Positions 31,314 to 39,550 of a stretch of DNA of 64,000 nt are shown piece after piece. The notes beneath the pieces were generated by a model. The model saw only the letters and a program-made list of their open reading frames with translations. It was not told where the DNA came from and searched no databases. The DNA is from an uncultured Eubacteriales bacterium. Lineage in GTDB: Bacteria > Bacillota > Clostridia > Oscillospirales > Oscillospiraceae. Each line of letters opens with the position of its first letter. Within the stretch, counting starts at the first letter, position 1. Location of the stretch: contig UROG01000004.1 of assembly GCA_900549485.1 (NCBI GenBank), positions 17,877 through 81,876 on the forward strand, read 5' to 3'. A program made the translations under genes and the position numbers.

Positions 31314-32800
31314 GCGGTCTTATCTGTTCGTTCTTCTCCCTGTTTGCGGAGAAAACGGGGGTCGCCGGAAAGCTCGCTGTCAGCGGAACGGACCGCGTGT
31401 TGATGCTGCTCCTCGGGGCGTTTCTTGTCCTGCTCGGCATAAAGCTTTACCGGATCGTCAACTGCGTGTCCGTATTCTGCGGCACGGCAATAGTCATCTG
31501 TATGCTGATGGGAGGCAGATACGGCTGGGGAACGGTCGTGACGGCGTTCACCATACTCGGCTTTTTGCTCGGCGCAATGATATACTGCCGGAAGCTTTTC
31601 GGCGCGGTCATGTTCGCCGTGCTGACGGCCGCCGGTATTGCGTGGAGTCTGTATCCGGTGTGGCAGTGCGCTTGTATTGCAGGCGCTCTCGCCGGTATAT
31701 TCACGGCGCTCTTTCCCCTCGCGGGGATCACGTTTTTCACCTCGCTCATGGGCGGGGTGCTGATAAAGGAGCAGATTCAGTCCGTAATCTCCTATCCCCT
31801 GCTTATTCTCATAGCGGCGGCCGGCACAGCGTTTCAGCTTCTGCTGTTCGGTCGGAAGCAGACATTGTTTACACGCACAATGCCGGACAGGCTTTCCGTA
31901 TGGCTGAGGGGACGGAAAAGCGCCGCCGTTCAGCCGTCGGTACGGTGCGAAGCGTCCGACCCGACATTTATTTTCCCGCAGAAAATGCCTGTCCCGCACG
32001 CCGATGCTCCGGCGGTAAGTGAAAGAAACGCCGCAGCCGATGAAAATGCGGCGCCTCCCGCCGAATCCGTCAGAACGCCGGACACTTCTCCGGCCGTGTT
32101 CCCGAAGGAGCTAAGCGAATCACGCGCCGTGTTCCGCAAGGAGATAAAATACATCATCCCCCGCCGGGAGGCATTGACCATTCAGAACACGCTCGACAAG
32201 ATCATGAGCCGCGACGCGAACGGGATCAACGGGAGCTACCGCATCCGCTCGCAATATTACGACTCCGTATATGACCGCGACCTTGCGGACAATCTGGCGG
32301 GTTTATACGAAAAGCGCAAGATACGCCTGAGGATATACTCGCCCGAGGACAAAACCGCAAAGCTTGAGTACAAATGCAAAAACGGCGCGGACGGCGTAAA
32401 ATACTCGCTCTGCGTTTCCCATGAAGAAGCAACGCGTATGGAGCGGGGCGACTTCTCGTTTCTTCTTGATCGCAGTGAAGAGCTTGCCATGCGGCTTTAT
32501 ATGCGTCTGACGGAGGGCGCGTATACCCCGAAATCCATAATCGAATACCAAAGACTTGCTTTTCTTTATCCTGCCGGTGACGTGCGCATAACGTTCGACA
32601 CCGACATCCGCGGCAGCGGGTATCCCTACGGTCTGTTCGGAGATATCTGCACATTCCCGCTCAGCAGCAGCGAACAGGTTCTGATGGAAGTGAAATACAC
32701 CGGCTATCTGCCCGATGAGCTGCGGCGAGTTCTGAACGCCGTTGACGATCTCTGCACCGCCAACAGCAAATACTCTGCGGCAAGGCTGACATGCACATAA
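31310..32800 (+). CDS. Membrane protein fused to a VTC (polyphosphate-polymerase-like) domain
   Basis: A 496-residue protein. Residues about 20-190 hold six to seven membrane helices. After a low-complexity linker rich in Ala and Pro, residues about 270-490 form a VTC domain (PF09359, CYTH-like triphosphate tunnel): FRKEIKYIIPRREALTIQN, SYRIRSQYYDS, KRKIRLRIYS, KLEYKCKNG, SIIEYQRLAF and LMEVKYTGYLPD supply the expected basic and acidic tunnel residues. VTC proteins next to DUF4956 and CotH are a known bacterial combination; the fused membrane region is less usual. The ATG overlaps the previous stop codon. Confidence 0.82.
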   Translation: MSGLICSFFSLFAEKTGVAGKLAVSGTDRVLMLLLGAFLVLLGIKLYRIVNCVSVFCGTAIVICMLMGGRYGWGTVVTAFTILGFLLGAMIYCRKLFGAVMFAVLTAAGIAWSLYPVWQCACIAGALAGIFTALFPLAGITFFTSLMGGVLIKEQIQSVISYPLLILIAAAGTAFQLLLFGRKQTLFTRTMPDRLSVWLRGRKSAAVQPSVRCEASDPTFIFPQKMPVPHADAPAVSERNAAADENAAPPAESVRTPDTSPAVFPKELSESRAVFRKEIKYIIPRREALTIQNTLDKIMSRDANGINGSYRIRSQYYDSVYDRDLADNLAGLYEKRKIRLRIYSPEDKTAKLEYKCKNGADGVKYSLCVSHEEATRMERGDFSFLLDRSEELAMRLYMRLTEGAYTPKSIIEYQRLAFLYPAGDVRITFDTDIRGSGYPYGLFGDICTFPLSSSEQVLMEVKYTGYLPDELRRVLNAVDDLCTANSKYSAARLTCT

Positions 32801-32879
32801 ATAAATTACCGGCAGAACAGAAAAACAGCCGCAATACAAAGCGTTCTTCTATATACGGCTCGGAAAGGAACATAAGAAA

Positions 32880-33560
32880 ATGAGACAGTTTATTATTGAG
32901 AATCTGACAAACACGGAAGCGCTCAGCATGAAGATAATCATTATGAACAATGTGATCGCGCTTATCGCGGCGTTTTTCATAATGTTCACGTACAAAATTT
33001 CCCACACCGGCAGTCTGTACAGCCGGAAATTCAACGTCTCCCTCGGTTCTGTCACCATTATCACGACAATGATCATGAGCGTTATCAGCAACAATGTCGC
33101 GCTGTCTCTCGGTATGGTCGGCGCACTGTCCATCATACGCTTCCGCACCGCCGTGAAGGACGTGCGCGACGCCACATTCATCTTCTGGGCGATCGCGGTG
33201 GGCATCGGGTGCGGCGTGTCGCAGTATGCGCTCATATCCGTAGGCTCGGTATTCCTGCTGCTGTTCCTTATCATTGCCGGAAAGGGCTTCACATCGTCTT
33301 CAAAGCTGCTTGTCATTCAGGGAAAGCTTACCGCGCTCAGCCGCATCGAAGCGGAGCTTGCAAGTTATTTTGACCGCGATATCCAGCCGTCCATGCGCAA
33401 CGTGACCGACTCCGGCTTTGAGCTTGTATACTCCGTTGACGAGGCGCTTCTCCGCCGTGCGGCAAAGAAAAATCAGAGCGACATTTCAGAAAAGCTGATA
33501 AAAATCACCGGTGTTGAGCGCATCAACGTGATAGACCAGAAGGATGAGCTTTCCCAATAA
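32880..33560 (+). CDS. DUF4956 membrane protein
   Basis: A 226-residue protein with three to four membrane helices and a C-terminal cytoplasmic domain. MVGALSIIRFRTAVKDVRD is the family signature (DUF4956), and RFRT...KD..D is nearly invariant in it. The family's biochemical role is unknown, but its genes travel with VTC-domain and CotH genes, exactly as here. A 79-base gap precedes it, with a GGAAAGGAA ribosome-binding site. Confidence 0.9.
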   Translation: MRQFIIENLTNTEALSMKIIIMNNVIALIAAFFIMFTYKISHTGSLYSRKFNVSLGSVTIITTMIMSVISNNVALSLGMVGALSIIRFRTAVKDVRDATFIFWAIAVGIGCGVSQYALISVGSVFLLLFLIIAGKGFTSSSKLLVIQGKLTALSRIEAELASYFDRDIQPSMRNVTDSGFELVYSVDEALLRRAAKKNQSDISEKLIKITGVERINVIDQKDELSQ

Positions 33561-33581
33561 GACCGTGCGGGAGGTAACGCT

Positions 33582-35015
33582 ATGAAAAGACTTTGCCGTA
33601 TAGCCGCCTGCGCTCTGATGATGCTCGTCATGCTGTGCGCCATGCTTGCGGGCAACAGCCTGATAAACGGAAGCGCGCAGACCGCCGCAAAAAAACGGGA
33701 AAGCATTACCGCCGAACAAATGGCGGACTGGATAGCCCCCGATGCCGGAACGCTTGATTATTACGGCATAGGTGAGTTTTCAACAAGTCTGCCCGTGGTT
33801 TATATCAACACAAAGGGACAGCAGATAAAAAAGGAGAGCAATATTCCGGGATACATCGCCCTGCTTGACGCAGACGGCAGTGAACAGTCGGTCTATTCCG
33901 TGCCTAATGCAATATACCGTGCGGAGATAAAATACCGCGGCGCTTCCTCATACAATAATTTCGACAAGAAGCAGTACCGCATAAAGTTTCTCAAACAGGA
34001 TTCCGACGGGGAAAAGGCCGTTCCGCTTGCAGGCATGGGCGCTGACAGCGAATGGGTGCTCAACGGACCTTACCTCGACAAAACGCTTATGCGCAACAAG
34101 CTTTGCTATGATCTTGCGCGGGAGCTTGACGGCTGGGCGCCGGATTCAAGATTTGTCGAGCTTTTTGAGGACGGGAAGTATCAGGGCGTTTATCTTGCCG
34201 TGGAGCCTGTGAGCAACGGCGAAAGCAGACTGCGCCTTTCAAAGTTCGGTCTTCTCTCGGGCGAATGTGCTTACGTTGTGAACCGTGACAGGATAGATAC
34301 CGACGGACAGGAGCTGGAAACCTACGGCAAGCGCCTGGGACACACCAATAATGCGCTGTATCTGCTCTACCCCTCCGCAAAAAATGTGACGCGTGAGCAG
34401 CTTGGATATATCATAAACGACATATCGGCTTTTGAAAAGGCGCTGTATTCGGATTCCTTCCGCGATGCAGATACCGGCTACGCCGCGTACATAGATGTTG
34501 ACAACTGGGTCGATTATTTCATTATCAACGAGTTTGCCATGAACTATGACGCGGGAAACCTTTCAACCTATGCCTATAAGGAGCTGACGGGAAAATTGCG
34601 GCTTGCGGTATGGGACTTCAATAACGCATTCGACAATTACCAATGGTACAGCCTCGATGAGACAGGCTTCCGCACGGTCAGCAACTCGTGGATGGATCGG
34701 CTCTGTCAGGACAGGAGCTTTATAGACAAGGTTGCCGCACGCTACCGCTCTCTCCGTCAGAGTACATTGTCGGATGAGCATATACACCGGCTTCTTGCGT
34801 CTTATCAGGAGGAGCTTGGCGGCGCGATCGAACGCAATTTCAAGGTCTGGGCTTTCTCATTTTCGGAAAACCTGCTGACAGGCACTGCCAACGGCCGCTC
34901 CAGAGACATTCGCAGCTATGAGGAGGCGGTCACACAGCTTGCGGGTACAATAGAAAAGCGGCTCGCTTATCTGGACGACAATATAGAGCTGCTTTATGAG
35001 TACTGCGAAGACTGA
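33582..35015 (+). CDS. CotH kinase-like extracytoplasmic protein
   Basis: A 477-residue protein with an N-terminal signal or anchor helix (about residues 7-27). The CotH domain (PF08757) shows EIKYRGASSYNNFDKKQYRI, GADSEWVLNGPYLDKTLMRN, NEFAMNYDAGNLSTYAYKE and LRLAVWDFNNAFDN; the last supplies the metal-binding Asp of the atypical kinase fold. CotH of Bacillus spores phosphorylates coat proteins; outside spores the family appears in surface and exopolysaccharide loci with VTC and DUF4956. The start follows GGGAGGTAACGCT. Confidence 0.88.
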   Translation: MKRLCRIAACALMMLVMLCAMLAGNSLINGSAQTAAKKRESITAEQMADWIAPDAGTLDYYGIGEFSTSLPVVYINTKGQQIKKESNIPGYIALLDADGSEQSVYSVPNAIYRAEIKYRGASSYNNFDKKQYRIKFLKQDSDGEKAVPLAGMGADSEWVLNGPYLDKTLMRNKLCYDLARELDGWAPDSRFVELFEDGKYQGVYLAVEPVSNGESRLRLSKFGLLSGECAYVVNRDRIDTDGQELETYGKRLGHTNNALYLLYPSAKNVTREQLGYIINDISAFEKALYSDSFRDADTGYAAYIDVDNWVDYFIINEFAMNYDAGNLSTYAYKELTGKLRLAVWDFNNAFDNYQWYSLDETGFRTVSNSWMDRLCQDRSFIDKVAARYRSLRQSTLSDEHIHRLLASYQEELGGAIERNFKVWAFSFSENLLTGTANGRSRDIRSYEEAVTQLAGTIEKRLAYLDDNIELLYEYCED

Positions 35016-35023
35016 CGGCAGGT

Positions 35024-36199
35024 ATGAAAGATTTTTCAGGGATGAACCATGCCGGCCGCACATGGCGCGTTATCGCGGCAGTCTTGCTTTTTGCCGCCGT
35101 CCTTGCCTCGGCATATTTTATTGCGGATAGGAGCTTTATGCGCAGAAATCAGGAAAAATACCGTGCGGATACGGAATGGCTCGGCGCGCTTATCGCCGCC
35201 GAAAAGCAGTGGATACGGCAAAATCAGGGTGCTGACGGTCAGATCTACATGAACGGCGAAAAGGCCGGGGACGTTGACCCCTATTTCGCCTGCCATGCCG
35301 CTCTGGGGCTTCTTGCAGGCGCTCACGGATTTGAGGTGCATGAAGAAGACGTCATGTGTGTCAGGGAATATCTCAATTGGCACACGGCGCGTCTCATTGA
35401 ATCGGGCGGGATAACAGGCGTATACAGATACACGGACGGCAGGCTTCTCCGCATCGGGAATGCGGACTCCGTGGATGCCTACCTCGGCGCATATCTTGAG
35501 CTTATGGGAAATTATATCCGGCTTTGCGAAAGCGCCGACGGGCTTGATCGCTGGGAGGAAGGCATTTCCCTCGCGGTAAAGACGCTCCGCAAACTCACCG
35601 CCGGCTCGCTTACAGCCGTATCGTTTGATAACGGCACGCAATATCTTATGGACAATCTTGAGGTCTGGAAGGGTCTGTGTGCGCTGGAAAGCTGTTTCAA
35701 AAGCGGACTGATTTCCGAAAGCTCCCTTGCACAGCCCGAAAGAACCGTCGGGATGCTGCGCAAAGGACTTGAAAGCACGATCCCGAAAGCATTTTGGGAC
35801 GATGAGCATGGACGCTGGCGTGTGGCGGCAGACTCAAGCTCATTTGACGGCAGCGCATTTTATCCCGACGGAATAGCACAGGTTTACCCGCTGATATTCG
35901 CCTTTCCCGTTGAAGACAGCGAAGCGCAGGCGGAGCTGTACCGGATCTTTACCGAAAAATTCGCGTGGCAGGATACGGACTCCGGCAGCCGCACCTTTGT
36001 CTGGGCTATGACGTCGCTTGCGGCGGCGAAGGCCGGTGACACTGATACGCTTAAGCACTTTCTGAAAAGCTACGAAGCAAAGGCCGGAAAAGGCCGTTCA
36101 TATCCGCTCTATACGGGCGAGGCCGGCTGGGTCTGCCGCGGCGGCGCGGCGCTGTATGCAATATATTCCGCCGAAGCGAACCGGCATTTGTTCCAATAA
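35024..36199 (+). CDS. Membrane-anchored alpha-helical protein, probable (alpha/alpha)6 glycosidase-like
   Basis: A 391-residue protein with one N-terminal membrane helix (about residues 14-32). The rest is alpha-helical with repeated aromatic and small-residue patterns (YFACHAALGLLAGAHG, VDAYLGAYLELMGNYIRL, YPDGIAQVYPLIFAFP, RTFVWAMTSLAAA), resembling six-hairpin glycosidases such as GH8-type enzymes of synthase-dependent polysaccharide operons. Possible acids lie in GDVDPYF and NADSVDAY. A polymer-trimming role is inferred from context. An ATG at 35042 is an alternative start. It is the last gene of the island. Confidence 0.6.
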   Translation: MKDFSGMNHAGRTWRVIAAVLLFAAVLASAYFIADRSFMRRNQEKYRADTEWLGALIAAEKQWIRQNQGADGQIYMNGEKAGDVDPYFACHAALGLLAGAHGFEVHEEDVMCVREYLNWHTARLIESGGITGVYRYTDGRLLRIGNADSVDAYLGAYLELMGNYIRLCESADGLDRWEEGISLAVKTLRKLTAGSLTAVSFDNGTQYLMDNLEVWKGLCALESCFKSGLISESSLAQPERTVGMLRKGLESTIPKAFWDDEHGRWRVAADSSSFDGSAFYPDGIAQVYPLIFAFPVEDSEAQAELYRIFTEKFAWQDTDSGSRTFVWAMTSLAAAKAGDTDTLKHFLKSYEAKAGKGRSYPLYTGEAGWVCRGGAALYAIYSAEANRHLFQ

Positions 36200-36208
36200 A
36201 CGCAAAAT

Positions 36209-36245
36209 GCCAAGAGGAAGCATCAGGTTTATGCTTCCTCTTGGC
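36209..36245. terminator. Bidirectional terminator between the exopolysaccharide island and ribF
   Basis: GCCAAGAGGAAGCAT (36209-36223) pairs perfectly with ATGCTTCCTCTTGGC (36231-36245) around a 7-base loop, flanked by AAAACGC-type and GTTT sequence. It overlaps the stop codon of ribF and serves both convergent units. Confidence 0.8.
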
Positions 36246-37134
36246 GTTTAAAGAACTCTTCGGCGGCTTCTGAATCGCGGTGTATCTGCTCGGAAAGAAT
36301 GTCAAAGCTTTCAAACTTTATCTCGGGGCGCAGAAATTTATAGAACTCCACCCGCGCCTGCCTGCCATAGAGATTGCCCGAATAATTGAGCAGGTGGCTT
36401 TCCACGCTGACCCTGCTGCCGTTTCCTACCGTCGGGCGTATGCCGATATTCGTAACGGCACAGTAGCTTTCCCCGTCAATATATGCCTTTGACGCGTATA
36501 CGCCGAATCTGGGTATCAGCACACCGTCCGGAAAAAACATATTTATCGTAGGCGTACCAAGCTTCCGCCCCAGATGATAGCCGGAACGGACGGTGTCGGA
36601 CAGCGTATGCGGATGGCCGAGAAGCCGCCGTGCGCCTTCCATGTCTCCCGCGCTTATAAGCTCCCTTATCCATGTGGAGCTTATGACCCGTCCATCCACG
36701 CGAAGCGGCGGGATTATATCACAGCCGATGCCGAGAGATGCGCAGTAATCCCGTATAAGCTCCGCCTTTCCCTCGCCCTTGTAGCCGCAGCTGAAATCAT
36801 GCCCTATGACTATCCAGCCGACATTCAGCTGCTCAACTATGTTATCGACAAACTCCTGCCACGGCATACACATCATATGCCGGTTGAAATGCAGAAACAC
36901 AATATTATCTATCCCGTAGCAGCGGCGGATTATCTCCTCACGGTCGGCGGCGCTGCTTATAAGCTTTACATCACTGCCGAATACCAGTGTGTCGGGATGC
37001 ACGTCAAAGCTCAGCACCGACGGCATAGCGCCGCTCTGCGCTGCGCGTTCCTTTGTACGCTTCAGAAGCTCCCCGTGTCCGAGATGTACCCCGTCAAAAA
37101 AACCGAGGGCAATTACCCTTTTACGTTCCGCCAT
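36229..37134 (-). CDS. ribF: Bifunctional riboflavin kinase / FAD synthetase
   Basis: A 301-residue enzyme that makes FMN from riboflavin and then FAD. The N-terminal nucleotidylyltransferase domain has GFFDGVHLGHGELL and SSTWIRELI; the C-terminal flavokinase domain has GRKLGTPTINMFFPDG and FGVYASKAYIDG. It is the last gene of the rimP-infB-truB operon, a common position in Firmicutes. It starts three bases after the truB stop. The FMN made here is the cofactor of the Rnf subunits. Confidence 0.95.
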   Translation of the reverse strand: MAERKRVIALGFFDGVHLGHGELLKRTKERAAQSGAMPSVLSFDVHPDTLVFGSDVKLISSAADREEIIRRCYGIDNIVFLHFNRHMMCMPWQEFVDNIVEQLNVGWIVIGHDFSCGYKGEGKAELIRDYCASLGIGCDIIPPLRVDGRVISSTWIRELISAGDMEGARRLLGHPHTLSDTVRSGYHLGRKLGTPTINMFFPDGVLIPRFGVYASKAYIDGESYCAVTNIGIRPTVGNGSRVSVESHLLNYSGNLYGRQARVEFYKFLRPEIKFESFDILSEQIHRDSEAAEEFFKRQEEA

Positions 37135-37137
37135 TGA

Positions 37138-38007
37138 TCAAACCTCAAAAAAGCTTTTTACCGTATATAGCCGCCTGTTTTCCACGCGCCCAAGCATAAG
37201 AAACTCACCGCCTGCGGAGTACACGCGGTATTTCCCGTCCGGTGCGGCGCAAGGTGCGTCGTTCCCGCAGCGGATACGCTTCTCCTGCTTTTCATCCGCG
37301 GTGAGCCGCGGATGATCGGAAAAGAGCGTATCAAGTGCAATAACAAGGCTTTCCGCCTCTCCGGCGTCGGCTTTTTGTTGTATCTCCTCAAGAGTATGGG
37401 CATTTTCTACCGAAAAGCCGCCCACACTCACCCGCCGCAGCGCGCTCATGCACCCGCCGCAGCCAAGCGCCTGCCCGATATCGCTGCACAGCGTTCTTAT
37501 ATACGTTCCCTTTGAGCAGGTTATATCAAGAACATAGTCGTCTCCGTCGCGCCCGGCAAGGGAAAGAGCGTCGATACGGATATTGCGCCCTTTGCGCTCG
37601 ATCTCGCCGCCGTTTCTGGCGATCTTATAAAGCCGCTGGCCGTTTACCTTGACCGCAGAATACATCGGCGGTATCTGTACTATATCTCCGGTAAAGCTTT
37701 CCAGACATTTTTCGAGCTGTTCCGTCGTTATGTTAACCTCCGCATTGGAAAGCACATTACCTGTGATATCCTGCGTATCGGTCACTGTACCCAAGCGGAG
37801 GGAGGCGGTATAGCGCTTTGTCTGCGCCTCGGAAAATTCTACGGCACGTGTAGCTCTGCCGAGGAAGACCGCCAGCAGCCCCGTAGCCATGGGGTCAAGC
37901 GTCCCGGAATGACCGATGCGCCGCTGATGCATGATGCCTTTCAGCTTTATGACAACGTCGCTGCTCGTCCAGCCCTGCGGCTTGTCAACAAGGAGAATAC
38001 CGTTCAT
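37138..38007 (-). CDS. truB: tRNA pseudouridine(55) synthase
   Basis: A 289-residue enzyme that converts U55 of tRNAs to pseudouridine. The catalytic Asp38 is in GHSGTLDPMATGLL. KPQGWTSSDVV, QIPPMYSAVKVNGQRLYK and CSKGTYIRTLCSDIGQ are the other conserved blocks. A C-terminal extension of PUA type follows. It overlaps the nrnA end by four bases. Confidence 0.96.
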   Translation of the reverse strand: MNGILLVDKPQGWTSSDVVIKLKGIMHQRRIGHSGTLDPMATGLLAVFLGRATRAVEFSEAQTKRYTASLRLGTVTDTQDITGNVLSNAEVNITTEQLEKCLESFTGDIVQIPPMYSAVKVNGQRLYKIARNGGEIERKGRNIRIDALSLAGRDGDDYVLDITCSKGTYIRTLCSDIGQALGCGGCMSALRRVSVGGFSVENAHTLEEIQQKADAGEAESLVIALDTLFSDHPRLTADEKQEKRIRCGNDAPCAAPDGKYRVYSAGGEFLMLGRVENRRLYTVKSFFEV

Positions 38008-38939
38008 TTGCAGACCTCGTCTATGACTTCCATAAGCATACGCACAGCGCGTTCAGGCTCGGCCTCTATGGTGCATCCGGCGGCGGCGGCGTGTCCCCCG
38101 CCTCCGAAAACCTCGCATATCCTGCTCGCGTTGACGCCGTCGCTCGTTCTCACAGAGATGCGGCACAGGCTCTTGTCCTTTTCACGAACCGTGATCGAGA
38201 TTTTTGCGCTCTCCGCCCTTGCTGCAAGTCCGGCGATATCGTCCATATCCTCCTCGCCCGCGCCGCACTGCGCGATCATATCCTTCGTCACAACGGCAAC
38301 GGCGACGTCTCCGTCGCGGAAAAAGCGTATTCCGGAGTAAATAAGTCCCTCAAGCTTCATTTTCGCAGCTGAAATCTTGTTGAAAAACGCAAGATTCACG
38401 CCTTTATTATCCGCGCCCGCTTTCAGAAGCTCGGCGGTGGCGGCAAAGGTTTCGGCTGTTGTATTGTTGTATTTGAAGCAGCCCGTATCCGTCGAGACGG
38501 CAATGTACAAAAGCGTCGCTTCAACGGCGGTGGGCTTCATTTTCATTGTTTTCAGCAGCTTCAGGACTATTTCGCCGCAGGCGGCGCGCTTCGCGTCAAG
38601 CAGCGTCGCGGCGGCATACTTCCTGTTCGACGGGTGATGGTCGATGCAGAGATCGGCATTCTCCTCAAACCCGCATGGAAAGAGCGACTTTTCGGCTATA
38701 TCCACGGCGATTACGCACTCCGGCATATAACCCTCCGGCGCAATGAATCCTGACACATAAGCCATAAGCTTGTCCGTAAATCCGGGGTTCGAATAGAGAT
38801 ACGCCGTCTTGCCCATCCGCTGCAAAGCGCTGCAAAGCGCCGCGGCGCTGCCTGCGGTGTCCCCGTCCGGGTTAGCGTGCGTCAGGATAAGGTATCTGTT
38901 TTTTTCCGACAGGTACTTTGCACATTCCGTATAGTTCAT
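38004..38939 (-). CDS. nrnA: DHH/DHHA1 phosphoesterase, nanoRNase/pAp phosphatase
   Basis: A 311-residue phosphoesterase of the NrnA family that degrades short oligoribonucleotides and 3'-phosphoadenosine 5'-phosphate. Metal-binding motifs are HANPDGDTAGS (near residue 22), AVDIA, CIDHHPSN (DHH) and STDTGCF; the DHHA1 substrate domain ends with GGGGHAAAAGC. It lies between rbfA and truB, the usual place in Firmicutes, and overlaps both by four bases. Confidence 0.94.
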   Translation of the reverse strand: MNYTECAKYLSEKNRYLILTHANPDGDTAGSAAALCSALQRMGKTAYLYSNPGFTDKLMAYVSGFIAPEGYMPECVIAVDIAEKSLFPCGFEENADLCIDHHPSNRKYAAATLLDAKRAACGEIVLKLLKTMKMKPTAVEATLLYIAVSTDTGCFKYNNTTAETFAATAELLKAGADNKGVNLAFFNKISAAKMKLEGLIYSGIRFFRDGDVAVAVVTKDMIAQCGAGEEDMDDIAGLAARAESAKISITVREKDKSLCRISVRTSDGVNASRICEVFGGGGHAAAAGCTIEAEPERAVRMLMEVIDEVCK

Positions 38940-39301
38940 TCCTGTTCATCCCCGTCATGTTTAATATCGAGAGAGTTTATAACGCTGCTGATATGCGCGC
39001 CGTACTCTATGCTGTGGTCTATTTCAAAAACAAGCTCCGGCGTATAACGCAGGGCAAGGGAGCTGCCCAGCTCATGCCTGAGCCAGCCGGAAGCGGATTT
39101 AAGTCCCTTCTTGAACTCCTTTTCATCGCTCATGCCCATGACCGAGAGCCATACCTTTGAGTAGCGCAGATCGCCCGTTGTTTCAACCCTGGTGACGCTT
39201 ATCATGCCCTGCTGCACTCTCGGATCCTTGACCTCGCGCAGGAGCTTTGAAAGCACATACTGTATATCGTCATTCGTTCTTGCCAATTTATTCGACGGCA
39301 T
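38936..39301 (-). CDS. rbfA: Ribosome-binding factor A
   Basis: A 121-residue KH-type protein that binds the 30S subunit during 16S rRNA 5'-end maturation. SNKLARTNDDIQYVLSKLLR at the start, GMISVTRVETTGDLRYSKVW in the middle and RYTPELVFEIDHSIEYG at the end are family signatures. Its ribosome-binding sequence AAAAAGGAGAAAAAAT is normal, but a 220-bp repeat separates it from infB. Confidence 0.95.
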   Translation of the reverse strand: MPSNKLARTNDDIQYVLSKLLREVKDPRVQQGMISVTRVETTGDLRYSKVWLSVMGMSDEKEFKKGLKSASGWLRHELGSSLALRYTPELVFEIDHSIEYGAHISSVINSLDIKHDGDEQE

Positions 39302-39330
39302 ATTTTTTCTCCTTTTTCAATTCCTTTGAG

Positions 39331-39541
39331 ACTGTCAAAAAAGCTTGCTTCTTCGGCAAGCTGAAACGGGGTGCTTTCAAAGCACCCCGTCATACTGTCA
39401 AAAAGCCCCGTCAGCGTTTTTGCCCGCAGGCAAAAATGATCTCTATTCACGGAGCGAGTGCCGGATCGTCCGTGCGCAGGCGGACAACCGAAGCACGGAG
39501 CGCAGAGCAGCCCTTTGTCAGAGAACCTCTGCTCCTTGACA
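39331..39541. repeat. Modular palindromic repeat between infB and rbfA
   Basis: Nearly the whole 249-bp infB-rbfA gap is repeat. It holds ACTGTCAAAAAAGC at the rbfA side, a second TGTCAAAAAG at 39396, hairpins AGCTTGC/GCAAGCT (39342-39362), ACGGGGTGCTTT/AAAGCACCCCGT (39366-39390) and TTTTTGCC/GGCAAAAA (39417-39436), then TTCACGGAGCGAGTG, a GTCCG/CGGAC hairpin, ACAACCGAAGCACGGAGCG and CTTGACAAGC at the infB side. Modules in the same order are found on the minus strand at 57273-57463. Confidence 0.85.
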
Positions 39542-39550
39542 AGCTGTTTA

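Noticed and set aside
39331..39541. CRISPR array or tRNA cluster in the hairpin-rich gap
   Set aside because: The repeats are palindromic modules of unequal size without regular spacers, and none folds as a tRNA cloverleaf.
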